Positions 5,500 through 11,028 of a stretch of DNA of 11,028 bases are shown here, piece after piece. The position numbers and the translations under genes were made by a program. The DNA is from Actinotalea sp. (GTDB lineage Bacteria > Actinomycetota > Actinomycetes > Actinomycetales > Cellulomonadaceae), in contig JACIXM010000533.1 of assembly GCA_014360395.1 (NCBI GenBank), positions 1 through 11,028 on the forward strand. Direction: 5' to 3'. Under the pieces are notes generated by a model, which had not been told where the DNA came from, did not search any database, and saw nothing but the letters and a program-made list of their open reading frames with translations. The stretch's first letter is position 1. Every line of letters starts with the position of its first letter.

Positions 5500-8069
5500 T
5501 GCCCCGTCGTCGTGTCGTCCGGACCACCGTCATCGCTCTCGCCGCGACCCTCGTGGTGGCCCTGGTCGCGGTCGTCGCGGTGGCCGGGACGGTGGTGCGC
5601 CGCCCCCTGCCGCAGCACACGGGCACCCTCGCGGTCCCCGGCCTGGAGGCCGAGGTCACGGTGCTGCGGGACGACCGCGGGGTCCCCACGATCTATGCGG
5701 ACTCCGCGCACGACCTGTTCCTCGCCCAGGGGTTCGTCCACGCCCAGGACCGGTTCTTCGAGATGGACTACCGCCGGCACGTCACAGCCGGCCGGCTGTC
5801 GGAGCTCGTGGGGCAGGACCCCGCCGCGCTCGCCGCCGACTCGGTCATCCGCACCCTCGGCTGGCGGCGGGTCGCCGAGCAGGAGTGGGCCCTGCTGGAG
5901 CCGGAGACGCGCGCGCACCTCGAGGCGTACGCGCAGGGTGTCAACGCCTACCTCGCGGACCGTCCGCTGGACGCCCTCGGCGTCGAGTACGCCGTCCTGT
6001 CCGCGCGGGTCGACCTCGACGATCCCGAGCCGTGGGAGCCCGTCGACTCGCTCGCGTGGCTCAAGGCCATGGCCTGGGACCTGCGCAGCAACTACGACCG
6101 GGAGCTGGCCCGCGCGGTGAGCTTCGGGACGGTGCGCGACGTGGACCGCGTCGCCGAGCTCTTCCCGCCGTACCCCTACGAGACCAACCTGCCGATCCTG
6201 CCCCCGCAGGAGGCCGCCGAGGCCGCGGCCACGGCCCCCGGCGAGGCTGCCCTGCTGTCGCCGGAGCTGCGGCGTGCGCTCACCCGGGTCGAGGAGGCGC
6301 TCGCGGCGGTGCCGACGCTGCTGGGGGAGGGCGAGGGCATCGGCTCCAACTCGTGGGTCGTCTCGGGCGAGCACACCGCGAGCGGGGCGCCGCTGCTGGC
6401 CAACGACCCGCACCTGGGCATCTCCGCGCCCGGCGTCTTCACGCAGGTGGGCCTGCACTGCCGGGAGGTCGGCCCGGCCTGCCCGTTCGAGGTGTCCGGC
6501 TTCTCCTTCGCCGGCTTCCCCGGCGTGATCATCGGTCACAACGCCGAGCTCGCCTGGGGCATCACGAACATGGGCGCGGACGTCACGGACTTCTTCCTCG
6601 AACGGACGAACCGGCAGGACGGCACCTGGCTGCACGACGGGCAGGCCCGCCCGCTCGAGGTGCGCACCGAGGTCATCGAGGTCAACGGCGGCGAGCCCGT
6701 CGAGATCGAGGTCCGCAGCACCGGCCACGGGCCGATCGTGTCCGACGTGCTGGAGGCCGTCGGCCGGGCGTCGTCGTCGCCGACCGCCGACGGCGTCCGC
6801 CGCTCCACCGAGGTCGCACTCGCCTGGACCGCGCTGGAGCCGGGCCGCACCGCCGACGCCGTGTTCGCCTTCGCCACGGCCCGTGACGAGACCGACATCG
6901 CCCGCGCCGCCGCCCTCTTCGACGTCCCGGCCCAGAACATCGTCTTCGCGACGACCGACGGGCGGATCGGCTACCAGGCACCGGGCCGGATCCCGGTCCG
7001 CGCCCGTGTCCCCGACGGGCCGGTGCCGTCGGACGGGTCCTGGCCGCGCCCGGGCTGGGACTCCCGGTACGACTGGCAGGGCTGGGTGGCCCCGGAGGAC
7101 ATGCCGGCGGTCGTGGACCCGCCCGAGGGGTTCGTGGTCGCCGCGAACCAGGCGGTGACGGCGCCGGGCCAGGGCCCGTACCTGACGAACGACTGGGACC
7201 GCGGCTACCGCTCCCAGCGCATCCGCGAGCTCCTGGAGGACGCGATCGCGGACGGCACGCCCGTCGACGTGGAGCTCGCGACCGCGATGCAGCTCGACGA
7301 CGCCAACCCGTACGCCGAGGTGCTCGTCCCGCAGCTGCTCAGCACCCCGGTGGCCGACGACTTCACCCGCCAGGGCGTGGACCTGCTGCGCGAGTGGGAC
7401 CGGCGCAACGACACCGACTCGGCCGCCGCCGCGTACTTCGCCGCGGTCTGGGCGACCCTCCTGGAGCTGACCTTCTGGGACGACCTGCCGGAGAGCCAGT
7501 GGCCCGACGGGGGCAGCCGTTGGCTCGGCGTCGTGGAGGACCTGCTCGACGACCCGTCGAACTCCTGGTGGGACGACCGCCGGACCGTCAACGTCGTGGA
7601 GAGCCGGGACGAGATCCTGTCCCGGGCGCTGGAGAGCGCGCGCCTGCGCCTGACCGTCGACCTCGGCAAGAACGCCACCGAGTGGCGCTGGGGCTCCGTG
7701 CACGTCGCCGCGCCGCAGCACCCGGTGCTCGGTGGGTCCGGCGTCCCCGACCCGGTGCGCCGGCTCGTCAACCCGACGCCCGAGGGCGTCTCCGGCGGGT
7801 CCTCGATCGTCAACGCGACGGCGTGGGACGCGTCGTCGGGCAGCTTCGCCGTCACTGCCGCGCCGGTGATCCGCATGGTCGTGGACCTCGGTGACCTGGA
7901 CGCGTCCACGTGGGTGACCATGACCGGGACGTCGGGGCACCCCGGCAGCGTCCACTACACGAACCAGTTCGGCGCCTGGGCCGCCGGCGAGACCTTCCCG
8001 TGGCCGTTCTCCCGCCAGGCCGTCGCGGAGGCGTCCGACCACGAGCTCACGCTGCGGCCCGCGGACTGA
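5499..8069 (+). CDS. Penicillin acylase family protein (peptidase S45 Ntn hydrolase), membrane anchored
   Basis: An 856-residue protein, typical length for the S45 family, which hydrolyses amide bonds of beta-lactams, N-acyl homoserine lactones or similar acyl amides. A basic N-terminus and hydrophobic segment (residues 9-33) act as signal anchor; no lipobox is seen. The alpha-chain signature is LRDDRGVPTIYADSAHDLFL, then FVHAQDRFFEMD (57-90). Auto-cleavage should occur at Gly282-Ser283 in GIGSNSW (Ser codon 6345-6347), freeing the catalytic N-terminal Ser of the beta chain. NDPHLG, the FPGVIIGHN...AWGITNMGAD segment and VVAANQ (Asn550, candidate oxyanion Asn) follow, so it looks active. GTG 5499 is chosen over the frame start at 5430, inside the CIRCE, by its -10 spacing. 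It is divergent from ruc and convergent with the cyclo-ligase. Substrate cannot be read from sequence. Confidence 0.93.
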   Translation: MPRRRVVRTTVIALAATLVVALVAVVAVAGTVVRRPLPQHTGTLAVPGLEAEVTVLRDDRGVPTIYADSAHDLFLAQGFVHAQDRFFEMDYRRHVTAGRLSELVGQDPAALAADSVIRTLGWRRVAEQEWALLEPETRAHLEAYAQGVNAYLADRPLDALGVEYAVLSARVDLDDPEPWEPVDSLAWLKAMAWDLRSNYDRELARAVSFGTVRDVDRVAELFPPYPYETNLPILPPQEAAEAAATAPGEAALLSPELRRALTRVEEALAAVPTLLGEGEGIGSNSWVVSGEHTASGAPLLANDPHLGISAPGVFTQVGLHCREVGPACPFEVSGFSFAGFPGVIIGHNAELAWGITNMGADVTDFFLERTNRQDGTWLHDGQARPLEVRTEVIEVNGGEPVEIEVRSTGHGPIVSDVLEAVGRASSSPTADGVRRSTEVALAWTALEPGRTADAVFAFATARDETDIARAAALFDVPAQNIVFATTDGRIGYQAPGRIPVRARVPDGPVPSDGSWPRPGWDSRYDWQGWVAPEDMPAVVDPPEGFVVAANQAVTAPGQGPYLTNDWDRGYRSQRIRELLEDAIADGTPVDVELATAMQLDDANPYAEVLVPQLLSTPVADDFTRQGVDLLREWDRRNDTDSAAAAYFAAVWATLLELTFWDDLPESQWPDGGSRWLGVVEDLLDDPSNSWWDDRRTVNVVESRDEILSRALESARLRLTVDLGKNATEWRWGSVHVAAPQHPVLGGSGVPDPVRRLVNPTPEGVSGGSSIVNATAWDASSGSFAVTAAPVIRMVVDLGDLDASTWVTMTGTSGHPGSVHYTNQFGAWAAGETFPWPFSRQAVAEASDHELTLRPAD

Positions 8070-8071
8070 CC

Positions 8072-8084
8072 CGACGGCCCGTCG
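8072..8084. terminator. Small hairpin between convergent genes
   Basis: CGACG pairs with CGTCG over a three-base loop in the 45-base gap between the stops of the acylase and cyclo-ligase genes. It could serve as a bidirectional terminator, but the stem is short and no T-run is present. Confidence 0.25.
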
Positions 8085-8114
8085 TGGGAGCCGGCGAGCG
8101 GTGAGGGCCCGGCG

Positions 8115-8753
8115 TCAGACCTCGACCAGCCGCTGCCAGCCTGCCGTCGTCGCCACCAGGTCGATGGGGCGGTCGTGCTCCTGCTGCGGGAGGGGACGGA
8201 CGGCCGCGTCGTAGAGCTCCTCCGGGAAGACCATCCCCACCGTCGGCGCCGCGGGGTTCGCGTGCGCGAGGACCCGGTCGTACCACCCGCCGCCCTGGCC
8301 GAGCCGTGCCCCGGACGTGTCGACGGCGAGGGCGGGCACCACGATGACCTGGGCCTCGGCGAGGGCGTCGGCCCCCAGCGGCGGGCCGGCGGGCTCCGGC
8401 GGGCGGCCCGGGGCGCGGACCGCGAAGTCCTCCGTGGCGGTGTACCAGGCCCAGTCACGCTGCAGGCCCGCGCCGAGCACCGGCAGGAGGACCTCCACGC
8501 CACGCTGGGAGAGGCGCTCGATGAGCGGGATCGTCCCCGGCTCCTTCGGTCGCGACACGTACACGGCGACGCACCCCGCACCGCGCAGCTGCGGCATGTC
8601 GCCGACCACCTGCGCGAAGTCGTCCGCGGCCCGCGCGAGGACCCGGGGGCTGCGCTTCTCCCGCTCGGCGCGGATCGCGCGACGCAGGTGCTCCTTGGCA
8701 TCGATCACGTCGAGACCCGTGCGCACGGGGTACGGCTGGGCGACGCTGCTCAT
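8115..8753 (-). CDS. 5-formyltetrahydrofolate cyclo-ligase
   Basis: A 212-residue enzyme that converts 5-formyltetrahydrofolate to 5,10-methenyltetrahydrofolate with ATP, returning a storage folate to the one-carbon pool. Family features: AKEHLRRAIRAERE (19-32), the substrate-side VAVYVS strand (62-67), VIVVPALAVDTSGARLGQGGGWYDR (136-160) with the GQGGGWYD nucleotide-binding loop, and the closing LPQQEHDRPIDLVAT (188-202). ATG 8753 is preferred because a -10-like hexamer lies six bases upstream. Upstream in-frame ATGs at 8786-8789 would cross that promoter, and a later GTG (8708) would trim an 15-residue extension not typical of the family. It converges on the acylase and diverges from the glp-like gene. 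M. tuberculosis has this gene directly beside ruc. Confidence 0.93.
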   Translation of the reverse strand: MSSVAQPYPVRTGLDVIDAKEHLRRAIRAEREKRSPRVLARAADDFAQVVGDMPQLRGAGCVAVYVSRPKEPGTIPLIERLSQRGVEVLLPVLGAGLQRDWAWYTATEDFAVRAPGRPPEPAGPPLGADALAEAQVIVVPALAVDTSGARLGQGGGWYDRVLAHANPAAPTVGMVFPEELYDAAVRPLPQQEHDRPIDLVATTAGWQRLVEV

Positions 8754-8765
8754 GGTCACATCATG
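8753..8765 (-). promoter_or_regulatory. Leaderless-type -10 element of the cyclo-ligase gene
   Basis: CATGAT on the minus strand (8765-8760) sits six bases before ATG 8753. The surrounding bases (about 8755-8785) are locally AT-rich for this window, as expected of a promoter. No Shine-Dalgarno is seen. Confidence 0.45.
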
Positions 8766-8864
8766 GCAAAGAAATCGTCGGAGCATCACCGGCGCGCGCC
8801 GACGCCGCGCCGTTCGGGTGGCGGCGCGAGGAGCGGCGCCGCTGCCATGATGGGCGCCTCATGA
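8763..8864 (+). CDS. Possible 33-residue leader ORF overlapping the glp-like gene
   Basis: ATG 8763 opens a 33-codon frame, MAKKSSEHHRRAPTPRRS then Gly/Ala-rich to the end. Its TGA (8862-8864) overlaps the ATG of the MoeA-like gene in an ATGA junction, as in translationally coupled pairs. A hexamer CATGGT (8751-8756) stands six bases before its ATG, the spacing seen at other genes here. However, the hexamer is also the reverse complement of the cyclo-ligase start region, and no homologue is recognised. It may be a chance frame in the divergent promoter. Confidence 0.25.
   Translation: MAKKSSEHHRRAPTPRRSGGGARSGAAAMMGAS
8846..8851 (+). promoter_or_regulatory. Possible -10 box for the glp-like gene
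   Basis: CATGAT lies nine bases before ATG 8861. Initiation seven bases downstream would give a two- or three-base leader, nearly leaderless. An alternative is transcription from about 8763 with CATGGT (8751-8756) as -10. No Shine-Dalgarno precedes the ATG. Confidence 0.35.
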
Positions 8865-10081
8865 GATCCGTCCACGACCAGCTCGCCGCCGTGCTGGCGG
8901 CCGCCCGCCCCGTCGCCCCGCTCGACGTCGTGCTCGCCGACGCGGCCGGGTGCGTGCTGGCCGAGGACGTCGTCGTCGGGGCGGACGTGCCGGACCGGGA
9001 CGTCGCCGCGTGCGACGGCTACGCGGTCCGCACCGTGGACCTGGTCCCCCCCGGGGGGACGGGCGCGCCGCCCGACGTGACGCTCGCCGTGCTCGAGGAC
9101 GTCGGGGTGGGTGCGGTGGCACCCGGCCGTCTGGTCGAGCGCAGCGCCGCCCTCGTCGCCTCCGGGGCGCCGTTGCCGCCAGGGGCCGACGCGGTCGTGC
9201 CCCTGGGCCGCACGGACCGCGGCAGAGCGCGCGTCGTCGTGCGCGGCGGGGCGCGCCCCCGGGAGAACGTGCGCCGGGCCGGGTCGGACCTCGCCGCGGG
9301 CGAGGTGGTCGTCCGCCAGGGCACCCGGGTCGCCGCGCGCCACCTGGCCGCCGTCGCCGCCGCCGGCCGGGGGCGCGTCCGCGTCCACCCCCGTCCCCGC
9401 GCGGTGGTCCTCACGGTGGGCGACGAGCTCGTCGAGCCGGGGCGTCCCCTGCGGCCCGGCGGGGTGCACGACGCGGACGCCCACGCCCTCGCAGCCGCGG
9501 TGCAGGACGCCGGCGCGGCCGCGGTCCGCGTCGGCCCCGTGCCGGACGACCGGGCACGTCTGCGGGAGGTCATCGAGGACCAGCTGGTCCGCGCCGACCT
9601 CCTGGTGCTCGCCGGGGGGCTCAGCCCGGGCCCCTGGGACACCGTCACCGACGTGCTGGCGCCCCTGGGCACGGTGCGCCTGGACCAGGTCGCCATGACC
9701 CCCGGCGGCCGCATCGCCTTCGGCACCGTCGACGACGTCCCCGTCGTCGCCCTGCCCGGCCGTCCGGTCGAGGCGGTCGTCGCGCACGAGGTCTTCCTGC
9801 GCCCGGCGCTGCGGGCGATGGCGGGCCACGCCGACCTGTTCCGCCCGTCCGTGCGCGCCGCCGTGGCGCTGCCGTGGGCGTCCCCGGCGGGGCAGCGCCA
9901 GTTCGTCCCGGCGACGCTCGCCGGCGGCCCTCTCGACGGGTACACCGTGACGCCCGTCGGCGACCCGGGACGGGTGAGCCTCGCGGACCTCGCGCGGGCG
10001 AACGCGCTGGCCGTGGTGGGCGAGGACACGACGACGGTCCGCGCGGGGGACACCCTGGCCTGCCTGGTCGTGGACGGATGA
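8861..10081 (+). CDS. glp: Gephyrin-like MoeA-family protein Glp, probably a cell-division protein
   Basis: A 406-residue protein with full MoeA layout: domains I/II (about 1-175, CDGYAV at 51-56, SGAPLPPGADAVV at 101-113), a MogA-like domain III (176-325, VGDELVEPG at 186-194, AGGLSPGPWDT at 251-261, LPGRPV at 298-303) and beta-rich domain IV (330-406). MoeA enzymes insert molybdate into adenylylated molybdopterin. Here expected residues differ: HDAD for DSN/DTN (203-206), no Lys after the AGGLSPGPWD loop, PGGR for PGKP (281-284), and PGRP for PGNP. M. tuberculosis Rv0994 is similarly divergent. In Corynebacterium the relative Glp was reported to bind FtsZ and a membrane receptor, GlpR. It is followed by rimJ with an ATGA overlap and then a membrane protein, as at Rv0994-Rv0996, so Glp is favoured. 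Residual molybdotransferase activity cannot be excluded. Confidence 0.88.
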   Translation: MRSVHDQLAAVLAAARPVAPLDVVLADAAGCVLAEDVVVGADVPDRDVAACDGYAVRTVDLVPPGGTGAPPDVTLAVLEDVGVGAVAPGRLVERSAALVASGAPLPPGADAVVPLGRTDRGRARVVVRGGARPRENVRRAGSDLAAGEVVVRQGTRVAARHLAAVAAAGRGRVRVHPRPRAVVLTVGDELVEPGRPLRPGGVHDADAHALAAAVQDAGAAAVRVGPVPDDRARLREVIEDQLVRADLLVLAGGLSPGPWDTVTDVLAPLGTVRLDQVAMTPGGRIAFGTVDDVPVVALPGRPVEAVVAHEVFLRPALRAMAGHADLFRPSVRAAVALPWASPAGQRQFVPATLAGGPLDGYTVTPVGDPGRVSLADLARANALAVVGEDTTTVRAGDTLACLVVDG

Positions 10082-10686
10082 CGGCGCGCGGCTGGCCCGC
10101 GGTCCTGCGGGAGGGCGACGTCGTCCTGCGGCCGCTGCGGCGCGGTGACGCGCGGACCTGGCTCGGCCTGCGGGCGCGCAACGCCGCATGGCTCGAGCGG
10201 TGGGAGGCGACGTCCCCGGAGCCTCCCGGCGGGCCGCCCCCGACGTTCGGGCAGTTCGTCCGCACCCTCAACCAGCAGGCCCGCGCCGGCTCGTCGCTGC
10301 CGTTCGCGGTCCAGTACCGGAGCGAGCTCGTCGGACAGCTCACGGTCGCCACCGTCGTCCGCGGCTCCCTGTGCTCGGCCAGCATCGGCTACTGGGTGAG
10401 CGAGCACGTCGCGGGTCGGGGCATCACCCCGACCGCGGTGGCCCTCGCGGTCGACCACTGCTTCGGCCCGGTGGGCCTGCACCGCATCGAGATCAACATC
10501 CGTCCGGAGAACGCTGCCAGCCTGCGCGTCGTCGAGAAGCTCGGGCTGCGTGACGAGGGCCTGCGCGAGCGGTTCCTGCACATCCAGGGCGCCTGGTGCG
10601 ACCACCGCACCTTCGCGGTCACCGCCGAGGAGGTCCCGGCCGGCCTCGTCGAGCGGTTGCGCAGCGCTGGGCTGCTCGTGCGCTGA
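10078..10686 (+). CDS. RimJ-type GNAT N-acetyltransferase
   Basis: A 202-residue protein of the RimJ/RimL branch, which acetylates N-terminal or side-chain amines of proteins using acetyl-CoA. The N-terminal strand is DVVLRPLRRGDA (14-25). The acetyl-CoA binding loop is EHVAGRGITPTA (109-120), following the ASIGYWV strand. HRIEINIRPENAASLRVVEK (135-154) and LGLRDEGLRERFLHIQGAW (155-173) complete the RimJ signature. The ATG at 10078 overlaps the TGA of the upstream gene (ATGA), implying translational coupling. The matching M. tuberculosis gene, Rv0995, is annotated rimJ. The target is unknown; acetylation of ribosomal protein S5 is shown only for E. coli RimJ. The constant pairing with the gephyrin-like gene hints at a division- or envelope-related substrate, which is inference. 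Confidence 0.92.
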   Translation: MTARGWPAVLREGDVVLRPLRRGDARTWLGLRARNAAWLERWEATSPEPPGGPPPTFGQFVRTLNQQARAGSSLPFAVQYRSELVGQLTVATVVRGSLCSASIGYWVSEHVAGRGITPTAVALAVDHCFGPVGLHRIEINIRPENAASLRVVEKLGLRDEGLRERFLHIQGAWCDHRTFAVTAEEVPAGLVERLRSAGLLVR

Positions 10687-10693
10687 CGACGGC

Positions 10694-10722
10694 GGCGCGG
10701 CGAGGTCCCGACACGCCGCGCC
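10694..10722 (+). terminator. Hairpin between the acetyltransferase and membrane-protein genes
   Basis: GGCGCGGC (10694-10701) pairs perfectly with GCCGCGCC (10715-10722) over 13 bases, starting eight bases after the stop at 10686. It is the strongest stem seen between genes here. No T-run follows. It could end the glp-rimJ transcript, in keeping with the separate promoter at 10752. Confidence 0.4.
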
Positions 10723-10751
10723 CGGTCCCGGGGCCGCCCCTGCGCAGCACC

Positions 10752-10764
10752 TACCGTCGTGGCG
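10752..10764 (+). promoter_or_regulatory. Leaderless-type -10 element of the terminal membrane-protein gene
   Basis: TACCGT (10752-10757) is a good TAnnnT box exactly six bases before GTG 10764. No Shine-Dalgarno precedes the GTG, so a leaderless transcript is likely. Confidence 0.5.
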
Positions 10765-11028
10765 TGGACCAGGCCGGCATCGTGCTCGTCGCGGTGGCCG
10801 GGCTCTGGATCGCCTACCTCGTGCCGCACCGCTCCCGGTACCGCCAGCAGCTGCTGGAGTCCCGGACGGAGGACCGCTTCTCGGAGCACCTCCGGGTCCT
10901 GCGGGTGGCGCACGCGGCCGGCGGTCCGGCGCGCGGAGCGGTGCGGGCCACGACGAAGGAGACGGCGGCGGTGCCGGCACCGCACGCCGAGCGGCGGAAC
11001 AGGAGCTCCGGGGGGCAGCAGCACCCCC
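10764..11028 (+). CDS. Membrane protein next to glp-rimJ, GlpR candidate (3' partial)
   Basis: The frame is open to the window end: 88 codons are visible. VDQAGIVLVAVAGLWIAYLV (residues 1-20) is a single membrane helix at the extreme N-terminus. PHRSRYRQQLLESRTEDRFSEHLRVLRV (21-48) is a basic, helical cytoplasmic stretch typical of the actinobacterial protein found after rimJ (Rv0996 in M. tuberculosis). An Ala/Gly/Pro/Arg-rich, probably disordered region follows. By position it is the candidate for GlpR, the membrane receptor of the gephyrin-like protein Glp; this rests on synteny and the N-terminal features only. GTG 10764 is fixed by the -10 spacing and by the helix starting at once. It is 77 bases from the acetyltransferase stop. 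Confidence 0.75.
   Translation, partial: MDQAGIVLVAVAGLWIAYLVPHRSRYRQQLLESRTEDRFSEHLRVLRVAHAAGGPARGAVRATTKETAAVPAPHAERRNRSSGGQQHP

Noticed and set aside
5268..8042. 924-codon minus-strand frame opposite the acylase gene
   Set aside because: The plus strand carries a complete S45 acylase with processing site; the antisense translation is low-complexity and includes the reverse frame of the ruc-like gene's upstream region.
8950..10077. N-terminal extension of the acetyltransferase frame through the MoeA-like gene
   Set aside because: The upstream part is an Arg/Gly-rich shadow of the MoeA-like frame; acetyltransferase similarity begins at the ATG at 10078, which overlaps the upstream stop.
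1..11028. CRISPR array, insertion sequence, prophage or integrase genes
   Set aside because: No regularly spaced repeats, transposase or integrase motifs, or terminal inverted repeats were found; the only tandem repeat is the two-unit coding repeat at 2961-3020.

Overview
The window is very GC-rich (third codon positions almost all G/C) with GTG starts and tightly packed genes. Gene content and order point to a high-GC actinobacterium, most like Micrococcales such as Cellulomonas. That assignment is an impression from sequence style and synteny, not from a search. No rRNA, tRNA, CRISPR array, insertion sequence or prophage gene was seen, and no stretch over 300 bases lacks a gene.

Layout. 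(1) 2-3364 (+): 3' part of a large SF1-helicase-like protein with a C-terminal Vsr-type endonuclease-like domain; the key catalytic residues of both domains look lost. (2) 3446-3697 (+): a small disordered acidic protein. (3) 3704-5346 (-): in transcription order, an FmdB-type zinc-ribbon protein matching the mycobacterial redox chaperone Ruc, a membrane-anchored SAF-domain protein, and MscL. A near-perfect HrcA operator (CIRCE, 5410-5436) lies just upstream of the ruc-like gene. (4) 5499-8069 (+): a membrane-anchored penicillin-acylase-family Ntn hydrolase, divergent from the ruc-like gene. (5) 8115-8753 (-): 5-formyltetrahydrofolate cyclo-ligase. (6) 8861-11028 (+): a gephyrin/MoeA-like protein, an overlapping RimJ-type GNAT acetyltransferase, and the start of a membrane protein that runs off the window.

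The order mscL / ruc / cyclo-ligase / moeA-like / rimJ / membrane protein matches, from memory, the M. tuberculosis segment Rv0985c-Rv0996. Two differences stand out: an acylase gene lies between ruc and the cyclo-ligase, and galU (Rv0993 in M. tuberculosis) is absent from the 107-base gap before the moeA-like gene.

Two functional themes emerge. The minus-strand block looks like a protein-damage and envelope-stress block with HrcA control at its head. The plus-strand block at the end resembles the gephyrin-like Glp / membrane receptor GlpR cell-division module described in corynebacteria; the MoeA-like protein has lost several residues expected of an active molybdotransferase. A regulatory pattern also recurs: five genes have a -10-like hexamer (xAnnnT) exactly six bases before the start codon, as expected for leaderless mRNAs, whereas ruc and mscL have clear Shine-Dalgarno sequences.
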